From DTWD01 sp963662965 (lineage in GTDB: Bacteria > Acidobacteriota > Vicinamibacteria > Vicinamibacterales > UBA8438), in NCBI GenBank assembly GCA_963662965.1, contig OY759970.1:806001-870000 (forward strand): 64,000 nt of DNA. The letters run 5' to 3'. How positions within the stretch are numbered: position 1 is the stretch's first letter; every line of letters starts with the position of its first letter. Of the stretch, positions 38,916 through 47,718 are shown in pieces. The position numbers and the translations under genes were made by a program. The notes beneath the pieces are model-generated. The model saw only the letters and a program-made list of their open reading frames with translations. It did no database searches and was not told the origin of the DNA.

Positions 38916-39773
38916 ATGGCTGAGCTCGACTACACGGCGATCCATCGGTGCTGGAATAACGCGCGACCCTCCATCTTGAGTCCCTACATGATGGAGGGGT
39001 TCGGTTTTCCTCCTGCGGCGGGGCGCTTCCGTTTCAAGGCCGAGCGAGACATCGTCCGCCGATTGGTCCAGGCACTCGATCGCACGGGAACGGTCTTAGA
39101 TCTCGGAAGCGGGATCGGGTTCTGGGCCGACGAGTTCGCCCGTCGCTTCGCGAAAGTGGTCGCGGTCGAGGCCAGCACGACGCTGTGCGACGCCCTTCGT
39201 GCGCGCTGTGCGGCGCAGCCCCACGTCCGGGTGGTCCACGGGGATGCCCTGTCGTTTGAACCGGACGACCGCTACGAGCTCGTGTTCCTCGGCGGCATGT
39301 TGATGTATCTCAACGACCGAGAAGTGATCGCGCTGCTCCGGAAGATCGTCCCGGCACTCACGCCAGGCGGCATGATCCTCTGTCGTGAGACAACGGTGCG
39401 AGAGGGCGTCGTGACTCGCACCGGGGAATATCAAGCGACATACCGCTCACTCGCGGTGTACCGCCGGTTGTTCGCCGACTGTCGCCTGTCGGTGGTGCAC
39501 ACAGAACTCAATGTGCCCTACGTGCTCCTGCAAATGGGGTGTGAGCTCATCAAGAAGTGGCACGCCGTGGCACCACGGCCGCTTCACGGCCTCGACAGTC
39601 TGGGACGTCTCGTCTATTGGGGGCTACGCCTTGGTAATCCGTGGATCACGCGTGCCCCTGACGCGCTCAGATTCCAGAGCCCCCAGTGGCTCAACCATTT
39701 TATCGTGCTCGGCCCTGACGTCGCCCGTGCCCGCGCACACGGTCCATCTGCGAGGGATGTCGATGCACACTGA
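38916..39773 (+). CDS. Class I SAM-dependent methyltransferase
   Basis: 285 residues with motif I VLDLGSGIGFWADEFA, motif II acidic residue in VVAVEAS, and a post-motif region VFLGGMLMYLNDREVI. The target is unknown; its place between a LicC-like nucleotidyltransferase and a CDP-alcohol phosphatidyltransferase suggests a lipid headgroup or its precursor. The C-terminal part (LGRLVYWGLRLGNPWITRAP) may be membrane-associated. Confidence 0.8.
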   Translation: MAELDYTAIHRCWNNARPSILSPYMMEGFGFPPAAGRFRFKAERDIVRRLVQALDRTGTVLDLGSGIGFWADEFARRFAKVVAVEASTTLCDALRARCAAQPHVRVVHGDALSFEPDDRYELVFLGGMLMYLNDREVIALLRKIVPALTPGGMILCRETTVREGVVTRTGEYQATYRSLAVYRRLFADCRLSVVHTELNVPYVLLQMGCELIKKWHAVAPRPLHGLDSLGRLVYWGLRLGNPWITRAPDALRFQSPQWLNHFIVLGPDVARARAHGPSARDVDAH

Positions 39774-39802
39774 CGCTGCCCGGTAAGGAGCTCGCAGAGA
39801 GA

Positions 39803-40471
39803 GTGGTTGGAGGCGCGCAGGAGACCGGGCGAGTCGGCGCGACGTCGCGCGCCGTCATCCGGCGACATGCGGCCAACCTCGTCTCGATTCTCGGGGTCCT
39901 CCCGATAGCCACGCTCGTGCTCGACGGCAGTCGAGACTATCTGATTCCGTTGATGCTCTACAACAATGTGATGGATGACCTTGACGGCGTACTCGCCGTC
40001 AAGGTCCGGATCCAGAGTCCGTTCGGGGCACGCTTGGACAACGTCTGCGATGCCATTGCTCATACGGCCTTCGGGATGATCATCGGGATGCCTCGTGGCG
40101 GCATGTGCGCGGCCGCCAGCATGGCCGCGGTCACGGCGATCATCCCCCGGTCCGTCTCGCGTCTCAATCCAGGCATGCTCGCGGCGCACGGGTCGCCAAC
40201 GAATGAGCTCGTGCGCCACATGCTCTTCATCCTCCTGTTGGCGGGTCTCGCAGGAGTGTCGGCAGCGCCGTTCTTGACGGTGGCGTTTGTACTCCACACG
40301 GTGTCCATGCTCGTGACGTACCGGATGCCATGGCTCATTCGCAGCATGACCAAGTCGGCCACCGCCATCGGTCTCCTCAATGTCGCGTTGATCATGGCGT
40401 GGGTGGTGCCGTATACAACTCCCGTAGTCGCCGCCGCGTTCATTCTCACCTACCTCTATTCGTTCGCCTAG
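39803..40471 (+). CDS. CDP-alcohol phosphatidyltransferase family protein
   Basis: 222 residues with about six membrane helices. The family motif D-x2-D-G-x2-A-R-x8-G-x3-D-x3-D appears as DDLDGVLAVKVRIQSPFGAR, then LDNVCDA: all acidic residues and glycines are kept but the Arg after Ala is Val. The enzyme transfers a CDP-linked alcohol or lipid to make phospholipids. The start is GTG 39803, 30 bases after the methyltransferase stop. Confidence 0.82.
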   Translation: MVGGAQETGRVGATSRAVIRRHAANLVSILGVLPIATLVLDGSRDYLIPLMLYNNVMDDLDGVLAVKVRIQSPFGARLDNVCDAIAHTAFGMIIGMPRGGMCAAASMAAVTAIIPRSVSRLNPGMLAAHGSPTNELVRHMLFILLLAGLAGVSAAPFLTVAFVLHTVSMLVTYRMPWLIRSMTKSATAIGLLNVALIMAWVVPYTTPVVAAAFILTYLYSFA

Positions 40472-40516
40472 GGTGCGGTGAGCCCAATCTCGCGTGGGAC
40501 GACTGGTACGCACGGC

Positions 40517-40735
40517 TTACCAACCGAGCCGGAGCGCATACCAGAGGATGAATCCGACGACCAGGCCGGTTGCGACCAGTGATCCAAGGCCGGTGGCGAA
40601 ATAGGGATACACCATGAATACCAGCCCAGCCGCCAACTGCGGCCAACGTTCACGTTTCTTCCCGTACACGAACAGCACGAATCCGATGCCACCTGAGATG
40701 AGTGAGAGAAACAGCCAGGTCGGATCGAGAGACAC
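40517..40735 (-). CDS. Small two-helix membrane protein
   Basis: 72 residues from GTG 40735 (VSLDPTWLFLSLISGG). Two hydrophobic helices separated by GKKRERWPQLAAG. The GTG overlaps the upstream stop (TGATGTG), so it is coupled to the preceding 94-residue gene and belongs to the Na/Pi transporter operon. Function unknown. Confidence 0.65.
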   Translation of the reverse strand: MSLDPTWLFLSLISGGIGFVLFVYGKKRERWPQLAAGLVFMVYPYFATGLGSLVATGLVVGFILWYALRLGW

Positions 40736-40736
40736 A

Positions 40737-41021
40737 TCACGCCTTCCTCGTGTTGTTCCTCGCCCGTTCGATGTCCTCGATGAGTTCACCGCGCCTCTCT
40801 GACAGCTCGGCCAACTTGTGCCACTTCTCCGCATTCTGCGCGCCGAACGAGACCGCGTAATCACGTTCGTCGTCCGACAGATCATCGAGCAGGGCAGCGG
40901 ATACGGCACCCTTCACCGCCACATCCGTGGCTTGCGCATCTTTCCACAACGCTTCGATTTGCGCCCGAACCAGGCCGGCCTCTCGATACAGCCGCTCAAC
41001 ATTCTCTTCGTTATCGCCCAA
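40737..41021 (-). CDS. Hypothetical acidic helical protein
   Basis: 94 residues, mostly helical and charged (NVERLYREAGLVRAQIEALW, then LDDLSDDERDYAVSFGAQNA). No signal or membrane segment. It lies 30 bases after the Na/Pi transporter gene and is coupled to the small membrane protein after it. Family not recognised. Confidence 0.6.
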   Translation of the reverse strand: MGDNEENVERLYREAGLVRAQIEALWKDAQATDVAVKGAVSAALLDDLSDDERDYAVSFGAQNAEKWHKLAELSERRGELIEDIERARNNTRKA

Positions 41022-41051
41022 CTCACTCCCCGGTTTGGTGGACGGTTCCGG

Positions 41052-42785
41052 TCATCGGGGGCTGGCTGGGGCTGGACGCTCATCGCCCAACGTCTTGCCG
41101 CCAACGGCGGCTTCACCGATGTTCAAGAGGTGATCCTTCATCCTGCGATACGCACTCGCGATGTCCATATAGGAGGTGCTGATCAATGGCGCTACCGTTT
41201 CCTCGGACAATCGATTCCAGTGGCGGTCTCTCAGATCCCTGATCCCGCTGGTGATGTCAAAACTTTCTTGGAGAATCTCTGGTAAGTAGTCCTCGCGAGC
41301 GTCCTCGAGACCCTCACGGACGCGGTCGTAGTAGTCGGCTATGAGATCATGTAGCCTTGTGAGTTCTTCCTGCTGGGCGTCTGTGAAACGCACGCCGGCC
41401 TCACGCATTCGCAGATAGAGCTTGAGGACGTTGGAAACGTAATCGCTCACCGATTCGAATTCGTCCGCCAATCTCAGCTGAGTCCGTGCCTCATCAGCGA
41501 CACCATGACTCAGCTCCTCAGAAAGCAGATCGGTCAAGAACCGCGTGACTTCGATTTGAACTTTGTCGATCGCAATCTCTTTCTTGAATACCTTCTGCGC
41601 CACGGTATGGCCGCTGGTCTCGTCTGTGATCACCAGACGCAAATCATTCAGCATGCCTCTCACCTGTTGGTCCGTTCGACGGATCTCGTGACGTGATTGC
41701 TCGATGGCGATCAGCGGCGAGCTGACCATGCGAAAATCCAGATGCGTGAGGTGCACTCTTGCTGGTTTGGTCTTGAAGGTGACGAGCCGATTGAGCGCGC
41801 TCGCTATATGCGTGACGAAAGGAATGAACGCAAGGGCGGTGACCAGATTGAACACCGTGTGTACGGTGGCAATCCCCGTCGTCATATAGGGAAAGTTCCC
41901 GTCCGGGTCCTGCATGTTCGGATCCACCCCGCCCATGACGACGTTCTCGATGAACGGCATATAGGCCGGCAGAAAGAGGGCCGTGACGGCGACCACACCG
42001 GATACGTTGAAGATTATGTGGAAATAGGCGGCACGTTTCGCGTTGATGTCGTCGGCCCCGATGGACGCCAAATAGGCTGTAATCGTCGTGCCGATGTTCG
42101 TGCCCAGCACCAACGCGGCGGCGGTCCGAAAGTCGACCACGCCAGTATTCGCGAGGGCTATCGTCATTCCCAAAGTGGCGGACGAAGACTGAACGACAAA
42201 CGTCGTGACACAGCCGACGAGAGCGGATTTCAGGACGCCGGGGTAGTCGGTCGCCTCGAACAAATGGAACAAGGCTTCAAAATCGGGAAGCTCGCGAACG
42301 GGCGTGAACCCGTCCTTCATGAGCTCGAGACCAAAAAAGACCATCCCGATGCCGAGTATCGAGAGCGACGCGTAGCGCAGCTTTTCGCTCTTGAGGAAAA
42401 GCCACCCGAAGGCAGCTAATCCGAGCACCGGGAGACCGTATTGCCCGATCTTCAGTGCCAATATCCATCCAGTGATGGTCGTGCCGATATTAGCGCCGAT
42501 GATGACGCCAACGGCTTCGGTGAGCGCCATCAACCCGCTATTGACGAGACCGATCACCATGACGGAGGTAACGGAGCTCGATTGAACGAGGGTCGTGACA
42601 AAAACCCCGACCCCCACTGCTAGAAATCGGTTCGACGTGATCGAGCTGATCGTACGTCTTATCCTGGCGCCGGCAATGACTTGGAGGCCTTGCTGCATGT
42701 ACTTCATGCCGAGCAAGAAAATGCCCAGACCGCCGACGAGATGAAAACCCATATCAGCAATCAGCTCAACGTTCGTCATGGCCAC
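41052..42785 (-). CDS. Na/Pi cotransporter family protein with PhoU-like C-terminus
   Basis: 577 residues. Two inverted transport repeats carry the QSSS signatures (TTLVQSSSVTSVMVIG and TTFVVQSSSATLGMTIA) and GANIGTTIT/GTNIGTTIT loops. Residues 340-560 form a soluble PhoU-like helical domain. Bacterial NptA-type proteins move phosphate with sodium. First gene of a minus-strand operon with two small unknown genes. Confidence 0.9.
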   Translation of the reverse strand: MAMTNVELIADMGFHLVGGLGIFLLGMKYMQQGLQVIAGARIRRTISSITSNRFLAVGVGVFVTTLVQSSSVTSVMVIGLVNSGLMALTEAVGVIIGANIGTTITGWILALKIGQYGLPVLGLAAFGWLFLKSEKLRYASLSILGIGMVFFGLELMKDGFTPVRELPDFEALFHLFEATDYPGVLKSALVGCVTTFVVQSSSATLGMTIALANTGVVDFRTAAALVLGTNIGTTITAYLASIGADDINAKRAAYFHIIFNVSGVVAVTALFLPAYMPFIENVVMGGVDPNMQDPDGNFPYMTTGIATVHTVFNLVTALAFIPFVTHIASALNRLVTFKTKPARVHLTHLDFRMVSSPLIAIEQSRHEIRRTDQQVRGMLNDLRLVITDETSGHTVAQKVFKKEIAIDKVQIEVTRFLTDLLSEELSHGVADEARTQLRLADEFESVSDYVSNVLKLYLRMREAGVRFTDAQQEELTRLHDLIADYYDRVREGLEDAREDYLPEILQESFDITSGIRDLRDRHWNRLSEETVAPLISTSYMDIASAYRRMKDHLLNIGEAAVGGKTLGDERPAPASPR

Positions 42786-42907
42786 TCTTGAGGTGCTGTT
42801 AAGTCAACGTTGAATGGGGGTCCCCACTAGCGAGCGAGCCAGGGGATCTGGGGGAAGCACCCGACAAGCAGCCAGGTCATCGAGGGCGATATTCCCCAGT
42901 CGGAAAT

Positions 42908-42982
42908 TGGTGGGCGCTAGTGGATTCGAACCACTGACCCCCGCCGTGTGAAGGCGATGCTCTACCGCTGAGCCAAGCGCCC
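42908..42982 (-). tRNA. tRNA-Val (CAC anticodon) with encoded CCA
   Basis: Cloverleaf on the minus strand: acceptor GGGCGCT / AGCGCCC, D arm GGCTCAGCGGTAGAGC, anticodon stem CGCC/GGCG with loop TTCACAC (anticodon CAC), T loop TTCGAAT in GTGG-TTCGAAT-CCAC, discriminator A, then CCA (42908-42910). Confidence 0.95.
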
Positions 42983-43051
42983 GACCCGAGGAGCCCATCG
43001 TGCTCCTGCCGCAGTGTACCGGAAGCCGAATGTAGGCGCTAGCGCCCGAGG

Positions 43052-43085
43052 GCGTGCACGGCGCGCCCTCGCCGGCACGGAGTGG
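43052..43085. repeat. Dispersed GC-rich repeat, copy 1
   Basis: GTGCACGGCGCGCCCTCGCC followed by GGCACGGAGTGG matches 49219-49252 with few changes. The 42983-43153 interval between the tRNA and the next gene contains this repeat and no gene. Confidence 0.6.
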
Positions 43086-43153
43086 GCGAAGGGGCCCTCC
43101 CCTCGACACGACTCGGTGCGTCCCGAGTTCGCCGAAGGACGCGAGTGCCGGCG

Positions 43154-43182
43154 GCGGGATTCGGGGCAGCCAGCCCCGTCTG
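43154..43182 (-). terminator. Terminator-like hairpin, near-copy of 11819-11848
   Basis: CGGGGC-AGCCA-GCCCCG stem-loop three bases after the stop of the secreted hypothetical gene. It shares about 26 of 29 bases with the hairpin at 11819-11848, so it looks like a repeated terminator cassette. Confidence 0.5.
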
Positions 43183-43185
43183 ATA

Positions 43186-43671
43186 TCAGCGTGCTTGGGC
43201 GATCAACGCCTTCAGCATCCTGGCGTACTGCGCGTCCGCTTCAGCGTCACCGTCGAACAGCGCTGGACCCGACCCCGTGTCGACCATGTCGACGCCGCCA
43301 TCCTCCACGGTCAGGCCGTCCGCACCGCCATCGGTAATCAGAACCTTGGTATCGGGAATCGAGGCGCCGTTGAGGTCGAGATACACCTCGCGGTAATCCC
43401 CATTGGAGATTTTCTCCTCGACGTACATCGGCACCTCGTATCGCGCCGAGACCACAAGCAGCTGCCCCGGAAACGCCAGTGCCGCAACGTATCGGTCAAC
43501 GCCCTCGGAATCCCTGGCGGCGATGGCATCCAGCTGTGCCGCGTTCAGCAGCTCCACCAGCTCGCCGGCCAGTGCTGCTGATTCCTGCGCGTAGACGTCC
43601 GCGCCCGACACCAAGACGGCTGTCAGTGCCAACGCGCCCGTCATCCCGCGTAACATCGATCGGCTCAGCAT
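43186..43671 (-). CDS. Secreted hypothetical protein
   Basis: 161 residues from ATG 43671, preceded by GGAGGGA. Signal peptide MLSRSMLRGMTGALALTAVL, mature start about at QESAALAGELVELLNAAQLD. The mature protein contains GQLLVVSARYEVPMYVEEKI and a repeated acidic-glycine turn (TDGGADGLTVEDGGVDMVD). It is similar in style to secreted proteins of unknown function; family not recognised. Confidence 0.65.
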   Translation of the reverse strand: MLSRSMLRGMTGALALTAVLVSGADVYAQESAALAGELVELLNAAQLDAIAARDSEGVDRYVAALAFPGQLLVVSARYEVPMYVEEKISNGDYREVYLDLNGASIPDTKVLITDGGADGLTVEDGGVDMVDTGSGPALFDGDAEADAQYARMLKALIAQAR

Positions 43672-43781
43672 GGTTACTCCCTCCGAATAGAGGCGAAGCC
43701 CGCCTCGCACTGCTCCTTCTATCACCCGCCACGCCGCGTCGTCAAACGACCGACCCTCTGACCCATCCACGGCCCATGCGG

Positions 43782-44216
43782 TCACCCCGCGACGGCGCCG
43801 TTACCGGACGCGCTGTCCACGCTGTCGGTCGATGTCGATGGCGACGCATCGGACGTGCGCCGAAACGCCACCAGCGCCGCGCGAAGGCCAACGAGGAACG
43901 CGCCTCCCTGCTTGACCGGTTTGACGACCGTATCCTGCGCGAACGTCAGAATCTCGTCAGCCTGCCTGGCAAGCTGTCCAACGACTTTGTCCAGGCGCTC
44001 GGCCTGCGCACTCGCCAGCGACGTCACGTGCGCCACATCAGCGCTCACGGCGTCCACGCGCGCCAGCGTCGGCTTGATCTCGTGCTCGACGACGTCGACG
44101 AGACGATTGACGCGCCCGGCTAGCCGCGCCGCGTACACGACGACGCCGATCTGCACCACCGCCATGACCACGGTCGCGGCGGCAATCAGGCCGAGCAGCA
44201 GCGTGGAACCCGCCAT
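43782..44216 (-). CDS. DUF948-like membrane-anchored coiled-coil protein
   Basis: 144 residues: one N-terminal transmembrane helix (LLLGLIAAATVVMAVVQIG) then a coiled-coil (LVDVVEHEIKPTLARVDAVS) and a serine-rich tail. Matches DUF948 proteins, which commonly occur next to YtxH proteins, as here. Likely envelope-stress related; function unproven. Confidence 0.75.
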   Translation of the reverse strand: MAGSTLLLGLIAAATVVMAVVQIGVVVYAARLAGRVNRLVDVVEHEIKPTLARVDAVSADVAHVTSLASAQAERLDKVVGQLARQADEILTFAQDTVVKPVKQGGAFLVGLRAALVAFRRTSDASPSTSTDSVDSASGNGAVAG

Positions 44217-44219
44217 GTG

Positions 44220-44534
44220 CTACGCCTGCTCTTCAATCGGCTCGTCAAGGCTGGCGCGGCCGTCCGCCGCACCGTCCCGCGCGCGCTCGTACGCGTCGCG
44301 TCCGCGGTCGACTGCCGTCGACACATGGTCGCGCTGCTGGCGGACGAATTCGCGTCCTCGCTGCGCTGCGTCGGTAGCCCGTTCCCGTCCCTCGCGGGCA
44401 CGGTCGTTCAGGTAGCGACGCGTCTCCTCGCCCGTCGTCGGCGCCCAGAGCAACGCCGCCGCGGCGCCAGTGACCGCGCCCATCACGAAGGCCATCAAGA
44501 CGAGGCCGGTCTGTGCATCATGATCTCTTGACAT
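44220..44534 (-). CDS. YtxH domain protein
   Basis: 104 residues: an alanine/glycine-rich membrane helix (LMAFVMGAVTGAAAALLWAP) followed by the TTGEETRRYL motif and a long charged helix with DRGRDAYERARDG repeats. YtxH family, often linked to general stress. Three bases separate it from the DUF948 gene, so the two form an operon. Confidence 0.8.
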   Translation of the reverse strand: MSRDHDAQTGLVLMAFVMGAVTGAAAALLWAPTTGEETRRYLNDRAREGRERATDAAQRGREFVRQQRDHVSTAVDRGRDAYERARDGAADGRASLDEPIEEQA

Positions 44535-44595
44535 CCGGTGTCCTCCATCGGGTCCAGTTTAGATCATTAGATCAGACGGGGCATGGGGCGACGTC

Positions 44596-46608
44596 TCACG
44601 AGGTCCTTGCCAGGCCTAGCTCGTGCTTCCGAAGCTCACTCGCACGATCACGTAACGTCGCGGCACGCTCAAACTCGAGGTTGGCGGCCGCGGCGCGCAT
44701 TTCGGCGTGCAACGACGCAATGTGTTCGTCGAGCTCCGCCTGCGTCCGAAACGATTCCTCTGGCTCCGTCGTGGACGGCACGCTGGTGTCGTCACGCTCG
44801 TACACGCTCGACAGCACGCCGTCGATCTCCTTGATGATCGATTCTGGCGTGATGCCGTGCTCCGTGTTGTAGGCGGTTTGACGTTCGCGCCGACGCGCCA
44901 TCTCGGCAAGCGCGGTCCGCATCGACTCCGTCACCGTGTCGGCATACATGACGACGCTGCCGTTCACATTGCGCGCAGCCCGTCCTGACGTCTGAATGAG
45001 CGAGCCCGCCGATCGGAGAAATCCTTCCTTGTCCGCGTCCAGGATCGCCACCAGCGACACTTCGGGCAGATCGAGACCCTCCCGGAGTAAGTTGATTCCG
45101 ACCAGCACGTCGAAGACCCCACGCCGCAAGTCCCTGAGGATCTCTACCCGCTCCAGCGTGTCGATGTCCGAGTGGAGGTAGCGCACGCGGACGCCCAGCT
45201 CCTGATAGAACTGAGTCAGATCCTCCGCCATCCGCTTGGTTAACGTCGTCACGAGAACCCGTTCGCGCCGCTCCGCGCGGACACGGATCTCGTGCAGCAG
45301 ATCGTCGACCTGCCCCTTGACCGGACGAACATCGACCAGCGGGTCGACGAGACCGGTCGGCCGGATGATCTGCTCGACGACCACGCCGCCGCTGCGCTCG
45401 AGCTCGTACGGTCCGGGTGTCGCCGACACGCACACCACCTGTCCCACGCGCTCAGTCCACTCATCGAAGCTCAGCGGTCGGTTGTCGAGCGCGGAGGGAA
45501 GGCGAAATCCGTACTCGACCAAGACTTCCTTCCGCGAGCGGTCTCCGTGGTACATGCCACGCACCTGCGGCACCGTTTGATGGCTCTCATCGATAAACGT
45601 CAGCGCGTCGTCCGGGAAGTAGTCGAGCAACGTCGGCGGCGGGTCGCCCGCCTCGCGTCTGGACAAGTGCCGCGAGTAGTTTTCAATGCCGTGGCAGTAG
45701 CCGATCTCCTTGATCATTTCGAGATCGAACATCGTCCGCTGATGCAGCCGCTGCGCCTCGAGCAGCTTGCCGTGGCGCTCGAGGTGGGTCCGATGTTCGG
45801 CGAGCTCGACCTTGATCGAGTCGACCGCCTGCAGGGTGAGCTCGCGGGGCGTGACGAAGTGCGACTTGGGATAGATGGCGAGCTTGTCGTGACGATGGTG
45901 CGCGTGTCCCGTCAGCGGATCGAAGCTGACCAGCTCGTCAACCTCATCGCCAAAGAGCTCGATGCGGATGGCCTGGTCGTCATACGAGGGATAAACCTCG
46001 ATGATGTCGCCGCGTACGCGAAACACTCCGCGAGCGAACTCATGGTCGTTCCGCTCGTATTGAATCTCCACCAGTTTTCGAAGGATGGCGTCTCGGTCGA
46101 TTCTCTGTCCGCGTTCGAGTGGAAGCAGCATGCCGTAGTAGGCCTCCGGCGAGCCGAGGCCGTAGATACACGACACGCTCGCGACGATCAGCACGTCACG
46201 CCGCTCAAACAGCGCGCGTGTTGCCGAGAGCCGCATGCGGTCGATCTCGTCATTGATGGTCGCTTCCTTCTCGATGTAGGAGTCGGTCGCCGGGACGTAC
46301 GCTTCGGGCTGGTAGTAGTCGTAGTAGCTGACGAAATACTCCACGGCGTTGTCGGGAAAGAACCGCTTGAACTCCTGGTAGAGCTGCGCGGCCAGGGTTT
46401 TATTGTGCACCATCACCAGCGTCGGCCGGTTCACGGTAGCCACCACGTGGGCCATCGTGAACGTCTTGCCAGATCCGGTGACACCGAGGAGCACCTGGTG
46501 GCTGTCGCCGCGGTTCAGACCGTCTGTCAATTCCGCGATCGCGTTTGCCTGGTCGCCACGCAAGTCGAAGTCCGAGACGAGGTTGAAGCGGTCGTAGGTT
46601 GACGGCAT
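44596..46608 (-). CDS. uvrB: Excinuclease ABC subunit B
   Basis: 670 residues. Walker A GVTGSGKTF, the beta-hairpin region YYDYYQPEAYVP, helicase motif DESHQTVPQ, and a C-terminal UVR domain (LDEHIASLHAEMRAAAANLE). It loads on damaged DNA with UvrA and recruits UvrC. Intact. Confidence 0.96.
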   Translation of the reverse strand: MPSTYDRFNLVSDFDLRGDQANAIAELTDGLNRGDSHQVLLGVTGSGKTFTMAHVVATVNRPTLVMVHNKTLAAQLYQEFKRFFPDNAVEYFVSYYDYYQPEAYVPATDSYIEKEATINDEIDRMRLSATRALFERRDVLIVASVSCIYGLGSPEAYYGMLLPLERGQRIDRDAILRKLVEIQYERNDHEFARGVFRVRGDIIEVYPSYDDQAIRIELFGDEVDELVSFDPLTGHAHHRHDKLAIYPKSHFVTPRELTLQAVDSIKVELAEHRTHLERHGKLLEAQRLHQRTMFDLEMIKEIGYCHGIENYSRHLSRREAGDPPPTLLDYFPDDALTFIDESHQTVPQVRGMYHGDRSRKEVLVEYGFRLPSALDNRPLSFDEWTERVGQVVCVSATPGPYELERSGGVVVEQIIRPTGLVDPLVDVRPVKGQVDDLLHEIRVRAERRERVLVTTLTKRMAEDLTQFYQELGVRVRYLHSDIDTLERVEILRDLRRGVFDVLVGINLLREGLDLPEVSLVAILDADKEGFLRSAGSLIQTSGRAARNVNGSVVMYADTVTESMRTALAEMARRRERQTAYNTEHGITPESIIKEIDGVLSSVYERDDTSVPSTTEPEESFRTQAELDEHIASLHAEMRAAAANLEFERAATLRDRASELRKHELGLARTS

Positions 46609-46706
46609 CGGGGCGGCTCACGCGCGTCGTGTCAACTAAACAGCGTACCACGAAGCGCCGGTGCAACCGCCCGTAGGAACAGAACGCGGTGGTGAATGGT
46701 GGGCTC

Positions 46707-47649
46707 CTAACGGTCCGGCCCGGCCGGTTCCCGGTACGCGGCGAAGTACCCGTCCCGCGTCCGCACGTCGGTGCCGCGAAGATCGTCGCGGTCCGACCGG
46801 AGGCGGATTCGCAGCTCGCGCCAAGTGCCGTCGCTCTCCGTATTGGTGGAGACAAAACCGATCGAATACCGCGCGTTCAGCTCAGCCTCAATCTCCTCGT
46901 AGATCCGGTCGAGGTCGTCGAGCGAATCGGGAAAGTAAGACCGTCCGCCGGTAGAGTCGGTGAGCTGCGCGAGCAACATGCGCTGGCGTTGACGCGCACT
47001 CGCCCGCAAGTTCGTGTGCAGGCCGATGGCGTACACCGTCACGTCGGACGCCCGGAGCAGATCGCGCGTGTCCCCAAACGTCTGGCGACTGCGCGTGTCC
47101 TCCCCGTCGGTGTACACGATGAGCACCTTGCGTCCCTCTTGCTCGAACGCGCCGTCGAGATAGACGCCGAGCGCATCGTACAGGGCGGTGGCGCCCTCGG
47201 GCCGACGACCCCGTATCCGCCTCGATCAGGCGAAGAAAGTCGTCCTGGCCGTACCGTCCCACCCGAACTTCGGTGTCGAAATCGACCACGGTCGTATCCA
47301 CCGCGTACGTCACGGCGTTAAGGAACTTGATCGCCGCCGACTTCTGAAAACGGTCGTCGCGCTCCATGCTCCCGCTGACGTCGAGCAGGAGACCGAGGTG
47401 CAACGGCATCGTCTCGGCATCGCTAGCCAAGCCACGAGCGAAGTAGCGAACCTCCTGGGGCCGACCGTCCTCGAGCAGCTCGAAGTCAGCGACCGTGAGA
47501 TCGGTGACCGGTCGCCCGTCCTGATCGAGCACCGTCACGCCGATGTGGACGATGTCGATTCCGCTGGTAAAGATCGGCGGCTGTGCCGATACAAGGGAAG
47601 GCAGCCAGCAGAGAACAGTGACGAGCGCGATGTGCCAGAGCCACGCCAT
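46707..47649 (-). pseudogene. Second VWFA-related acidobacterial protein, frameshifted
   Basis: ATG 47649 begins a signal peptide (MAWLWHIALVTVLCWLPSLV). The mature part has TVADFELLEDGRPQEVRYFA and a good MIDAS motif (LLLDVSGSM). The frame shifts near 47200; the next frame reads EGATALYDALGVYLDGAF, VLIVYTDGEDTRSR and ARYSIGFVSTN to the stop at 46707. A single extra base in the GGCCCGAGGG area explains it. Paralogue of 9160-10065. Confidence 0.78.
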
Positions 47650-47718
47650 CAGCCAACCATTCGACCGATATTGCCCGATCGGCCTCCTCGACGCTCCGTC
47701 ATATAATTTAGGGTCGCT

